Shown here in pieces: positions 1 to 8,521 of a stretch of DNA of 64,000 nt. Location of the stretch: positions 50,260-114,259 of the forward strand of contig NZ_LMDF01000011.1 of assembly GCF_001425745.1 (NCBI RefSeq). The letters run 5' to 3'. This DNA comes from Caulobacter sp. Root343. Its GTDB lineage: Bacteria; Pseudomonadota; Alphaproteobacteria; Caulobacterales; Caulobacteraceae. Under the pieces are notes generated by a model. That model was not told the origin of the DNA and did no database searches. It saw only the letters and a list, made by a program, of their open reading frames with translations. Numbering within the stretch: the stretch's first letter is position 1; every line of letters begins with the position of its first letter. The position numbers and the translations under genes were made by a program.

Positions 1-2395
1 GTGCTGTCGACCGACGTGGCCCTGACGGCGCGCACTCAGCCAGTGACCGTCCGCATGACCCTGCTCGACGGCGACAAGGCGGTGCTGACGAAGGAGGCCA
101 AGGTCGCCGCCGGCGCGGCCAGGACCGAGACCCTGTCGGCGTCCGTTCCCGGCGTGCGCCAGTGGACCGCCGAGACCCCCAACCTCTACACCCTGCTGGT
201 CGAGGTCCTCGATGCGAAGGGCCAGATCATCCAGGCCACGCCGCAGCGCATCGGCTTCCGCACCGTGGAAATCAAGGACGGCCGCGTCGCCGTCAACGGC
301 AAGCCGATCGTCATCCGCGGCGTCAATCGCCACGAGCACGACCCGGAGACCTTCCACGTCATCTCCGAAGCCTCGATGCGCCGCGACATCGAGCTGATGA
401 AGCGCCGCCGTGCGCACCTCGCACTATCCCAACGCCGAGCTCTGGTACGCCCTGGCCGACGAGTACGGCCTCTATGTCATGGACGAGGCCGACATCGAGA
501 GCCACGCCTATATGGGCTACGGCAACGCCGACCCGTCCCAGCGCGACAAGCGCCAGATTGGCTTCGATCCGGCCTGGGAAGGGGCCCATGTCAGCCGCGT
601 GCTGAACATGGTGGAACGCGACAAGAACCACCCGTCGGTGATCTTCTGGTCTCTGGGCAACGAGGCCGGCATCGGCCAGAACTTCGAAAAGGCTGCGGCC
701 GCCGCCAGGAAACGAGACCCGGGCAGGCTGATTTCCTATCTGGGCTGGGGCGCGCGGCCCTGGGAGCACGTGCCCAACGGCTATGTCGACATCTATGCGC
801 CGATGTACGACGACGTGACCAAGATGGTGGACTGGGCGACCGATCCGACCCGCACCCAGCCGATGATCCAGTGCGAATACGCCCACATGCAGGGCAATTC
901 CGGCGGCAATCTGAAAGACTACTGGGACACCATCTACAAGTACGACAAGCTGCAGGGCGGCTTCATCTGGGACTGGGTCGACCAGTCAATGTACCGCTAC
1001 GCCAAGGACGGTCGCCGCTACTGGGGCGACGGCGGCGAGTATGGTCCGAACCCCGGCGGCGAGATCGAGTTCGGCGATGGCCTGATCCAGTCGGACCGCA
1101 CGCCCAACCCCCAGGTCTACGAAGCCCAGAAGGTGCTCTCGCCGATCCAGTTCGAGGCCTTCGACGAGGCCGACGGCCGGGTGAGCGTGGTCAACCGTCA
1201 CGACTTCCGCGACCTGTCGGGCTTTGCTTTTGACTGGGTGCTGGAAGAGGACGGCGTCCCCGTCGCCTCGGGCGCCCTGCCCGACTTGGCGACCAAGGCC
1301 CGCGAGCGCCAGACGATCGTCCTGCCGCTGGGCGCCACGCCGCGCAAGCCGGGCGCCGAGTACTTCGTCACGATCCGCGCTAGAGCCAAGGCTGGCGCTG
1401 TGCCCCTGACGCCAGAGGGCTATGTGGTCGGCTGGGAGCAGTTTGCGTTGAAGTCGGCGCCCAAGGCCGCGCCGGCCCGCGCCGGTTCCGTGGCGACGAC
1501 GGACGGCAAGGACGCGGTGACCCTATCGGCGGCCGGCGCCGTGCTCAGGATCGACCGCGCCACCGGCCTGGTCGAAAGCTACGTCAAGGACGGCGTGGTG
1601 CTGGCGCGCGGCGGCCAGCCGAACTTCTTCCGGGCCGAGACCGACAACGACGCCGGCACCGGCCTCTCGACCCAGCAACGCGCTTGGCAGGCCATGACCA
1701 AGCAGCGCCAGGTGCGCTCCGTCAGCGCCGGCGATGGGCGGATCGTCGTCGAGCACGCCCTGGGCGCGGGCGCGGCGCGCTTCGTCACCACCTACGTCAT
1801 GGCCGGCGACGGAACGGTCGCTGTCACCGGCGACCCGACGCCGCTGAAGGACGACCTGCCGCCGCCGATTCGGGTCGGGCTGTGGTTCACCGTTCCCTCG
1901 GCTCTGAAGACGGTCGAGTGGTACGGACGCGGTCCGCACGAGAGCTATGTCGACCGCAAGACCAGCGCGTCGATCGGCCTGTGGCGCGGCGCGGTGGCCG
2001 ACCAGGACCACGACTACATCCGCCCCCAGGACACCGGCAACAAGGTCGACGTCCGCTGGATGGAGCTGAGCGGCGAGGGCCGCGGCGTGCGGGTCACCGG
2101 CGAGCGGCCGCTGATGATGACCGCCCTCGCCTTCCCGTACGAGGATCTCTATCGCCGGGAGCCGGGGACCTGGAAATCCACCGACGTCGTCCCGCACGGC
2201 GACGGAACCCTGCTGATCGACGCCGCCCAGTGGGGCGTCGGCGGCGACACCGCCTGGAACACGTTCGGCCTGCCGCATATGAAGTACCGTACGACCTTGG
2301 CGCCGACCCGCGTCAGCTTCCGCCTGGAGCCGTTCACCGGCGAGGGCACGACGCCCGACAAGGCCCGCCCCGCCCAGGCGACGCCGCCGCAGTAG
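1..2395 (+). pseudogene. lacZ: GH2 beta-galactosidase, 5'-truncated by window edge and frameshifted
   Basis: This encodes a LacZ-type glycoside hydrolase family 2 enzyme that would release beta-linked galactose. The N-terminal sugar-binding domain lies outside the window. The first frame (1 to about 402) carries the Ig-like domain and GVNRHEHDP. The second frame (from about 407) starts AVRTSHYPN and runs to the stop at 2393-2395. The acid/base Glu is in SLGNEAG (codon 662-664) and the nucleophile Glu in QCEYAH (codon 875-877). A C-terminal LacZ small-chain domain follows, with ETDNDAGTG. Compared with the E. coli LacZ spacing between LMK and AVR, where five residues are expected (15 nt), only 4 nt (403-406) are present. 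That implies an 11-bp deletion or a sequencing or assembly error. All catalytic residues survive downstream. The GH43 gene follows 10 nt later, so the two probably formed one glycan-use operon. Confidence 0.85.
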
Positions 2396-2405
2396 GAGTT
2401 CAGAC

Positions 2406-3344
2406 TTGAAGCCCTTAGCCCTCCGTCTCGCCGCTCCGCTGCTCGTGGCGGCCCTGCTCGCGGGCCCCGCCCTGGCCGGTGAGCCGATCAGCCCACGTTT
2501 CAACGCCGACCCGTCGCCGCACGCCTTCAAGGGCGGCTATTACCTCTACGCCACCGACGACGCCTCGAACTCCGGCAAGTACTGGGACTCGACCACCTGG
2601 CGGCTCTACACCTCCAAGGACCTGAAGACCTGGAAGGACGCTGGCGCCTTCCTGGGCGTGTCGGTGTTCAAATGGGCCAAGCCCGACGCCAAGGCTTGGG
2701 CCCCCGAGGCGGCCTATCGGAACGGCAAGTACTACTTCTACGCCCCCGTCGGCGGCGACAAGATCGGCGTGGCCGTGGCCGACAAGCCCGAGGGGCCGTT
2801 CACCGACGCCATCGGCGCGCCGCTGGTCGACAAGGCTCGCGACGCCAACGCCGGGGCCGAGCCGATCGACCCGCAAGTGCTGATCGACGACGACGGCCAA
2901 GCCTACGTGGTCTTCGGCACCCGCGTGCCCAAGATCGTCAAGCTGGGCGCGGACATGAAGAGCCTGACCGGTCCGATCCAGGATCTGGTCGTCACCGGCT
3001 TCCCCGCGCAGGACCCGAAGAAGAAGTACGGCGAGGCCCCGTTCCTGCACAAGCGCAAGGGCCTCTACTATTTCAGCTTCTCGACCGGCTGGCCGGGCCA
3101 GATCGTCTACGCCACCGCCAAGAGCCCGATGGGCCCCTACGCCTATCGCGGCGTGATCCTCGACTATCTGAAGATCTCGACCAACCACCAGGCGATCATC
3201 GAGGCCAAGGGCAAGACCTGGTTCTTCTATCACGACAACCTGCTGCCCGGCGGCGGCGACCACCGCCGCTCGATCGCCATCGAGCCGCTGACCTACGCGG
3301 CCGACGGCTCAATCGTCGAGGTGCGGCCGAAGCCGACCAAATAG
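2406..3344 (+). CDS. secreted glycoside hydrolase family 43 protein (arabinosidase/xylosidase type)
   Basis: This is a predicted exported five-bladed beta-propeller hydrolase of 312 residues acting on arabinose- or xylose-containing glycans. The N-terminus is a Sec signal peptide ending ALAG near residue 25. GH43 landmarks are visible: FNADPSPH, with the likely general-base Asp; the blade motif APEAAYRNGKYYFYAP; IDPQVLIDDDG, with the pKa-modulating Asp; and GEAPFLHKRKGLYYFS, with the likely general-acid Glu. The start is TTG at 2406, chosen because AGGAG (2394-2398) sits 7 nt upstream and the signal peptide begins there. It follows the broken beta-galactosidase by 10 nt. The exact substrate cannot be read from the sequence. 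Confidence 0.85.
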   Translation: MKPLALRLAAPLLVAALLAGPALAGEPISPRFNADPSPHAFKGGYYLYATDDASNSGKYWDSTTWRLYTSKDLKTWKDAGAFLGVSVFKWAKPDAKAWAPEAAYRNGKYYFYAPVGGDKIGVAVADKPEGPFTDAIGAPLVDKARDANAGAEPIDPQVLIDDDGQAYVVFGTRVPKIVKLGADMKSLTGPIQDLVVTGFPAQDPKKKYGEAPFLHKRKGLYYFSFSTGWPGQIVYATAKSPMGPYAYRGVILDYLKISTNHQAIIEAKGKTWFFYHDNLLPGGGDHRRSIAIEPLTYAADGSIVEVRPKPTK

Positions 3345-3346
3345 GC

Positions 3347-3658
3347 TTAGGCGTCGCGAGCGGCCCTGAGGTTTTCGTTCAGGGCTACGCTGGCCTCCAT
3401 GCGGGCCAGTTGCTCGGGCGTGGCCGGGACCTGGTGGCGCGCCTTCCATTCGACCTGAGGCATGCCGTAGACCGCCTCGCGCGCCGCGTCCTTGCCGAGC
3501 GCGCCCTCCGACGCCTCGCTGAGCCAATCGCCGAGACAGTTGCGGCAGAACCCGGCCTGGCCCATCAGGTCGACGTTCTGAACGTCGGTCCGCAGGCGCA
3601 GGTGCTCGACCAGCCGGCGGAATGCGGCGGCGGCGGTGCGGTCGTCGATCTCTGTCAT
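3347..3658 (-). CDS. DUF1244 family small protein
   Basis: This is a 103-residue soluble protein that I recognise as DUF1244 from its length and from the central segment QAGFCRNCLGDWLSEA followed by REAVYGMPQVEWK. The CRNC motif supplies two closely spaced cysteines that could bind a metal or a disulfide partner; this is inference. No signal peptide or membrane segment is visible. It ends 3 nt from the GH43 stop in convergent orientation. The start at 3656-3658 begins MTEIDDRTAA, which matches the usual family N-terminus. Its function is not known to me. Confidence 0.8.
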   Translation of the reverse strand: MTEIDDRTAAAAFRRLVEHLRLRTDVQNVDLMGQAGFCRNCLGDWLSEASEGALGKDAAREAVYGMPQVEWKARHQVPATPEQLARMEASVALNENLRAARDA

Positions 3659-3764
3659 GCGCGATCCTGGGCGGTCGTCCGAAGGTCGCCGAATGTGGGC
3701 GTAGACGAGGCCCGAGACAACGGGTGACCCTCGCCCACGTCGCGCGGTTCGAAGGCCTCTCGAT

Positions 3765-4127
3765 TCAGTACGGACCAAGCGAGCCGTAATAGGCGCCGAC
3801 GCCGTCGCGCCAGCTGGCGCCCGCGCCGAGATCTTCTAGGTCCTCGCGATCCAAAGCCGGAGCGGCTTGCAGCTGTTCCTTGCTCAGCGGAACGACATAG
3901 CCGCCCTTCTCGACATCGTATTCGAGCCGGGCCCAGGGCAGCGGATGCAGCTTGTCGCCGATACCGAGAAAGCCGCCGAACGACAGCAGGGCATAGACGA
4001 CCTCGCCGGACACCTTGTCGATCGACAGGTTGTCGATACGGCCGATGCGCTCGCCGGCGCGGTTGAACACCGGCGTGTCGGTGACCCGATCGGCCATGAT
4101 CAGGTCGTGGGGAGATATCGCGTCCAT
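3765..4127 (-). CDS. PRC-barrel domain protein
   Basis: This 120-residue protein carries one PRC-barrel domain, from about residue 10 to 85. The signature is ITDTPVFN-like followed by GERIGRIDNLSIDK and then EVVYALLSFGGFLGIGDKLHPLPW. Stand-alone PRC-barrel proteins in alphaproteobacteria are cytoplasmic, often abundant in stress or stationary phase, and of uncertain role. A strong Shine-Dalgarno sequence (AAGGAGA on the minus strand) precedes the ATG at 4127. The C-terminus is Asp/Gly-rich and ends YYGSLGPY. It is divergent from the methyltransferase fusion, with a 242-bp gap. Confidence 0.85.
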   Translation of the reverse strand: MDAISPHDLIMADRVTDTPVFNRAGERIGRIDNLSIDKVSGEVVYALLSFGGFLGIGDKLHPLPWARLEYDVEKGGYVVPLSKEQLQAAPALDREDLEDLGAGASWRDGVGAYYGSLGPY

Positions 4128-4369
4128 GAGGGTCTCCTTTCCAGCTTGGCGCCGGTCTGGCAGGCTCGGCGCCCGTCCTCCCCCTCATGAAAACCGTCTG
4201 GACGCCTCGAAGTTCACAGCTGCGCCGTCGCCGCACAATGAGGAACACAGGCTGATCGACGGCGTTTCCGGGAGGTGTCGGCGGCCTCGCCGCCCTCGTC
4301 TCAGGAGGCGGCCATGTCCCATATCGAGGACGAGCCTCGGACGCCGCGCCGCCCAGCCCGGCTAGAACC

Positions 4370-6367
4370 ATGATCGACCTGGAAGACGCCCGCGAACGGA
4401 TGGTGCAGCGGCAGGTGGCCCGGCGCGGCGTGCGCGACAAACGGGTGCTGGAGGCCCTGCGCGAGACGCCGCGCGAGCTGTTCGTGCCCGAGGGCCTGCG
4501 CGAGTTCGCCTATGACGACTCGCCCCTGCCGATCGAGGCCGGTCAGACGATCTCGCAGCCCTATATCGTCGGCCTGATGGCCGCCGCCGCGATGATCCAG
4601 CCCGGCGACCGGGTGCTTGAGATCGGAACGGGGTCGGGCTACGCCGCCGCCGTGCTGGCGCGCCTGGCCAACCAGGTTCACACGATCGAGCGTCACGAGA
4701 CCTTGGCGAAGACCGCGCGCGAACGCCTGGCCCAACTGGCCAATGTCGAGGTGCATCTGGGCGACGGCACGCACGGCTGGCCCGACGCCGCCCCCTACGA
4801 CGCCATTCTCGTCGCCGCCGGCGGTCCGGCCATTCCGCAGGCGCTGAAGGATCAGCTGGACCTGGGCGGCCGCCTGGTCATGCCGGTCGGCGAGCGCCAG
4901 GGCGGGCAGCGGCTGATCAAGATCACCCGCACCAGCGCCAACCACTTCGAGGAGGACGATCTCGGCGCCGTCACCTTCGTCCCGCTGATCGGCGAACATG
5001 GCTGGAGCGACGCCGAGACCGAAGGCCGCCCTGTCGAGGCGCGCAGCTTCCGACCCGTCGGGCCGGGCAGGACCACGGCCAGCCTGATCGCCGAGGCGGC
5101 CGAGCCGCTGCCCGACCTGGACGATCCCGCCTTCGGCGCCCTGTTCGACCGTTTCGCCCAAAAGCGCGTGGTGCTGCTGGGCGAGGCCAGCCACGGCACG
5201 TCGGAGTTCTATCGCGCCCGCGCGGCGATCACCCGGCGACTGGTCGAGGCCCATGGCTTTTCGATCGTGGCGCTGGAGGCCGACTGGCCCGACGTCGCCG
5301 TGCTGGACCGGCAGGTGCGCGACCGGCCGGCGCGCCTCGACGCCGAGCCGCCCTTTCAACGTTTCCCGACCTGGATGTGGCGCAATCGGGAGTTCGAGGA
5401 CTTCACCGCCTGGCTGGCCTTGTGGAACGCCGGCCTGCCGGAGCCTGACCGGGTCGGGATCCATGGCCTGGACCTCTACAACCTGTCGGCCTCGCTTCGC
5501 GCGGTGCTGGACTATCTCGATCGCGTCGACCCTACCGCCGCGGCGATCGCCCGCGAGCGCTATGGCTGCTTGACGCCGTGGGCGCACGAGCCCCAGGCCT
5601 ATGGCCGCATGGCGCGCAGCGCGGGCTATGGGCGGTGCGAGGCCGCCGTGGTCAAGACCCTGGTCGACCTGCTGCGCCGACGGCTCGACTACGCGGCCCA
5701 CGACGGCGACGACTTCCTCGACGCCGCCGCCAACGCCCGGCTGGTCAAGAACGCCGAGGCCTATTATCGGGCGATGTACTATGGCGCGGCCGACAGCTGG
5801 AACCTGCGCGACACGCACATGTTCGAGACGCTGGAGGCGGTCCTTGAAGCCAGGGGACCCAACGCCAAGGCCGTGGTCTGGGCGCACAATTCCCACGTCG
5901 GCGACGCTTCCAAGACCGACATGGGCCTGTCGCGCGGCGAGCTCAACATTGGCCAGCTGTGCCGCGAGCGGTTCGGCGACGCGGCCGCCCTGATCGGCTT
6001 CGGCACCAATACAGGCACGGTGGCCTGCGCCAGCGACTGGGACGGGCCGCTGGAGGAAAAGCGCGTCCGCCCGGCCCTTCCCGACAGCTACGAGCGGCTG
6101 GCGCACGACAGCGGCGTGAGCCGGTTCCTGCTCGACCTGCGCGAGGGCCGCCGCCCCGACCTGCGCTATCGGCTCCTGGAGCCCCGGCTCGAACGGTTCA
6201 TCGGCGTGATCTATCGCCCGGAGACCGAACGCTGGAGCCACTATTCGGCCTGCTCTCTGCCTCGGCAGTTCGACGCCTATGTCTGGTTCGACGAAACCCG
6301 CGCCGTCGCCTCGACGGCCGCCCGGTCGGGAAGCGGCGAAGACGACATGTTCCCCTCGGGCCTCTAG
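4370..6367 (+). CDS. protein-L-isoaspartate O-methyltransferase fused to erythromycin-esterase-like domain
   Basis: This is a two-domain protein of 665 residues. Residues 1 to about 210 form a PCMT domain, which methylates isoaspartyl residues for protein repair: it has QTISQPYIVGLM, the SAM-binding motif EIGTGSGYAAAVLARL, and a PCMT-type LVMPVGERQGGQ. From about residue 235 to 655 an erythromycin-esterase-like fold follows, with LLGEASHGTSEFYRAR (the conserved GE..HG motif), EADWPDVAVL, VVWAHNSHVGD and FGTNTGTV. The reading frame is continuous, so this is a genuine fusion rather than two genes. The first ATG lies just after GCTAGAAC (4361-4368), which matches a Caulobacter housekeeping -10 element. 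If that is used, translation may start instead at the ATG at 4400. The esterase substrate is unknown, and antibiotic resistance should not be assumed. Confidence 0.88.
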   Translation: MIDLEDARERMVQRQVARRGVRDKRVLEALRETPRELFVPEGLREFAYDDSPLPIEAGQTISQPYIVGLMAAAAMIQPGDRVLEIGTGSGYAAAVLARLANQVHTIERHETLAKTARERLAQLANVEVHLGDGTHGWPDAAPYDAILVAAGGPAIPQALKDQLDLGGRLVMPVGERQGGQRLIKITRTSANHFEEDDLGAVTFVPLIGEHGWSDAETEGRPVEARSFRPVGPGRTTASLIAEAAEPLPDLDDPAFGALFDRFAQKRVVLLGEASHGTSEFYRARAAITRRLVEAHGFSIVALEADWPDVAVLDRQVRDRPARLDAEPPFQRFPTWMWRNREFEDFTAWLALWNAGLPEPDRVGIHGLDLYNLSASLRAVLDYLDRVDPTAAAIARERYGCLTPWAHEPQAYGRMARSAGYGRCEAAVVKTLVDLLRRRLDYAAHDGDDFLDAAANARLVKNAEAYYRAMYYGAADSWNLRDTHMFETLEAVLEARGPNAKAVVWAHNSHVGDASKTDMGLSRGELNIGQLCRERFGDAAALIGFGTNTGTVACASDWDGPLEEKRVRPALPDSYERLAHDSGVSRFLLDLREGRRPDLRYRLLEPRLERFIGVIYRPETERWSHYSACSLPRQFDAYVWFDETRAVASTAARSGSGEDDMFPSGL

Positions 6368-6392
6368 CGGCGCGCCAGGGTCACGCGCGCGG

Positions 6393-6986
6393 TCAACCCG
6401 TCCGCTTCGCCATCGCCTTGCATTCCTCATGGCGGAAGCAGGTCACCAGGTGGTCGTTGACCAGGCCGGTGGCCTGCATGAAGGCGTAGACGATCACCGG
6501 GCCGCAGAACTTGAAGCCCTTAGCCTTCAGGGCCTTGGACATCTGGACCGCCAGCGGCGTTTCGGCCGGGACCTCGCCGGCCCGCCACTGGTTCTGGATC
6601 GGCGCGCCGCCGACCATGTCCCACAGGAACGTCCCGAAATCCTCGCCGCGCTCGCGCATGTCCAGATAGATCCGCGCGCCCGAGATCGCCGCGTCGATCT
6701 TGCCGTTCGAGCGGATGATGCCGGCGTCGGCCATCAGCCGAGCGCGGTCGGTCTCGTCGAAGCGGGCGACCTTTTCCGGATCGAAATCGGCGAAGGCGGC
6801 GCGGAAGGCCTCGCGCTTGCGCAGGATCGTGATCCACGACAGCCCGGCCTGGAAACCGTCCAAGACGAGCTTTTCCCAGAGCGCGCGGGACTCCCATTCG
6901 GGCACGCCCCATTCGTGGTCGTGATAGGCCTCGTAGAACGGGTCGCCGTTCATGCCTTTCCAGGTGCAGCGGGTGATCTCGGTCAT
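6393..6986 (-). CDS. tag: DNA-3-methyladenine glycosylase I
   Basis: Tag excises 3-methyladenine from alkylated DNA as the first step of base-excision repair. The 197-residue protein aligns along its length with E. coli Tag by eye: EAYHDHEWGVPE, QAGLSWITILRKRE, DAGIIRSNGKI, FLWDMVGG and GLVNDHLVTC. The zinc site is retained, with an N-terminal Cys in TRCTW, the His of YHDHEW, and the His and Cys of NDHLVTC. The position corresponding to the E. coli base-contacting Glu38 is Asp here (VLDGFQAG). The gene is monocistronic and ends 25 nt from the end of the convergent methyltransferase-esterase gene. Confidence 0.93.
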   Translation of the reverse strand: MTEITRCTWKGMNGDPFYEAYHDHEWGVPEWESRALWEKLVLDGFQAGLSWITILRKREAFRAAFADFDPEKVARFDETDRARLMADAGIIRSNGKIDAAISGARIYLDMRERGEDFGTFLWDMVGGAPIQNQWRAGEVPAETPLAVQMSKALKAKGFKFCGPVIVYAFMQATGLVNDHLVTCFRHEECKAMAKRTG

Positions 6987-7112
6987 GCGGCGACGCTAGC
7001 AGAGTCGCTTCGCAAGGCCAGAACTTTTCGAGAACATACATCATCTCCCGACGGGAATCGCCGTCTCGGGCGTTGATAGGCCAGAGGGACAGAACAACCG
7101 AAGGAGACGCGG

Positions 7113-7538
7113 ATGAAGCGCCTCAGAACCCTGGCCGTGTTGGCCCTGGCCACGGCCGCCGTGACCGCGACGCCGGTCCTGGCCCAGCGCCATTACGACC
7201 GCGACAACAACCCGCCCGGCCCGCGCGGCGGACCCGGCACCAACTGGGAGAACCCGCCCGGCTGGCGTGGGGGTCCCGGCGCCTCGCCCGACCGCCGCTA
7301 CTACCGCTGGCATGGCAAGCGGGTCGAGTTCCGCTATCGCGACGGCTACTACTACAACCGCGCCTACGGCTATTACCACCCGCGCTACGGCTGGTGGAAC
7401 CAGCGGGCCAAGTGCTGGTTCGATCGCGACGACAACCCGCCCGGCCCGCGCGGCGGCCCCGGCACCAACTGGGAGAATCCGCCCGGCTGGCGCGGCGGCC
7501 CGGGGGCGTCCCCGGACCGCTTCGGCAGCTGCCGCTAG
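7113..7538 (+). CDS. exported protein with two near-identical Pro/Gly-rich modules
   Basis: This is a 141-residue protein of unknown function. A Sec signal peptide covers residues 1-25 (MKRLRTLAVLALATAA to VLAQ). The mature chain has a 33-residue module beginning DRDNNPPGPRGGPGTNW, then a Tyr/Arg-rich linker (RYYRWHGKRVEFRYRDGYYY and more), then a second copy of the module differing only at residue 4 (N to D). It ends FGSCR. The modules are disordered in character, with NPPG and GGPG turns, and the linker resembles short RcnB-like or YXWH periplasmic segments. ATG is preceded by GAAGGAGA at 7100-7107. It is convergent with the downstream hydrolase, with a 13-bp gap. Confidence 0.8.
   Translation: MKRLRTLAVLALATAAVTATPVLAQRHYDRDNNPPGPRGGPGTNWENPPGWRGGPGASPDRRYYRWHGKRVEFRYRDGYYYNRAYGYYHPRYGWWNQRAKCWFDRDDNPPGPRGGPGTNWENPPGWRGGPGASPDRFGSCR
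7197..7295 (+). repeat. module copy 1 of a 99-bp direct coding repeat
   Basis: This encodes the 33-residue module DRDNNPPGPRGGPGTNW...ASPDR. It pairs in frame with copy 2 at 7422-7520. Synonymous third-position changes (for example ggaccc versus ggcccc, aacccg versus aatccg) show the copies are old enough to drift while the protein stays nearly invariant. Confidence 0.95.
7422..7520 (+). repeat. module copy 2 of a 99-bp direct coding repeat
   Basis: This is the second copy of the module at 7197-7295, with one amino-acid difference (Asn to Asp at module position 4) and several silent differences. Confidence 0.95.
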
Positions 7539-7551
7539 CTGACCCTTAGCC

Positions 7552-8433
7552 TCAGCCGGCCAGGAAGGTCTCGACCTCGGCCATGAACTTGGCCGGCTGA
7601 TCCACCATGATGAAATGGGCGCTGTCGTCGATGCGGACGACCTTGGCGCCCTTCAGCGGCGTGTAGGCGGCCTGGTACCACCCGCCGAACACGGCGGCCG
7701 GGGCCGGGCTGGCCTTGTTCCAGGCCCACAGCACCGTGGTCGGGGCGGTGATCTTCGGCAGTTCCGGCGAGAGGTCGGTGGTCAGCAGCTCCTCCATCGA
7801 CCGGCCCGCCACCTGGCGGTCGCTGGCCAGGGCATGGCCGACGATGGCCGGACGGGCGCTCTCGGTCAGCACCATGGTCGCGATGGTTTGGGTCTGCTGG
7901 GCGACGAATTGCTCCTGCGGCGCGCCCTCGATCCGCTGGCGGAACATGGCCGCGTTCTTGGTGATGGTTTCGGGCGTCGCGGTCGGGCCGAAGAAGGCCA
8001 CGGCCAGGTTCGGGAACATGTCGACGACCATCAGCTTGCCGACCAGGTCGGGATGGCGCGCGGCCAGCATCATGCCTATCGAACCACCCATCGAGTGGCC
8101 GATCACCGCCGGTTTCTTAAGGCCTTTGGCTTGGATGTAGCCCGCCAGACCCTCGGCCACGCCCGCGGCGACCTTGCCCTCCGCGTTGCCGGCGGTCGGC
8201 GCGCCCGCGAAGCCCGCGACCTGGACGACGTGCACGCGGTAGCGGCCCTCCAGGGCCTTGGCGGTCGGCGCCCAGATTTCGCGCGACGACGACAGGCCGG
8301 GGATCAGGATCACGTCCGGACCCTGGCCCTGGACCTCGACGGTGAAGCGGTCGGCTTCGGCGGCCAGGACGGGCCCTGCGATAGCGGCGGCGGTCAGCGC
8401 GGCGCCCGCGCCCAGGATCTCACGACGGTTCAT
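7552..8433 (-). CDS. Tat-exported alpha/beta hydrolase
   Basis: This 293-residue alpha/beta-hydrolase has an N-terminal twin-arginine signal, MNRREILGAGAALTAAAIAG, ending near VLAAEA, so it is probably folded in the cytoplasm and exported. The nucleophile elbow is GHSMGGS (Ser), preceded by the oxyanion-region HG-like segment ILIPGLSSSREIW. The acid is probably in TTVLWAWNKAS or nearby, and the His is in DDSAHFIMVDQP near the C-terminus. I chose the start at 8433 rather than an in-frame codon 15 residues upstream because the RR signal begins there. The substrate is unknown. The length and FIMVDQP ending are typical of general esterase or lactonase members. Confidence 0.85.
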   Translation of the reverse strand: MNRREILGAGAALTAAAIAGPVLAAEADRFTVEVQGQGPDVILIPGLSSSREIWAPTAKALEGRYRVHVVQVAGFAGAPTAGNAEGKVAAGVAEGLAGYIQAKGLKKPAVIGHSMGGSIGMMLAARHPDLVGKLMVVDMFPNLAVAFFGPTATPETITKNAAMFRQRIEGAPQEQFVAQQTQTIATMVLTESARPAIVGHALASDRQVAGRSMEELLTTDLSPELPKITAPTTVLWAWNKASPAPAAVFGGWYQAAYTPLKGAKVVRIDDSAHFIMVDQPAKFMAEVETFLAG

Positions 8434-8521
8434 TTGGATTGCCCCTAAGCTCTGGCCGGCCACCCTGTCGGAGGCCACCGTTTTGCCAAGGGTGTGCTCC
8501 GCTTCGAAGCGGACCGCAATC

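Noticed and set aside
5100..6367. Erythromycin-resistance gene
   Set aside because: The esterase-like half is fused to a repair methyltransferase. The family is broad, so resistance cannot be claimed.
4301..6430. Long minus-strand open frame opposite the methyltransferase-esterase gene
   Set aside because: Arg/Gly/Ala/Val-rich composition without motifs. It is the antisense shadow of a clearly coding GC-rich gene.
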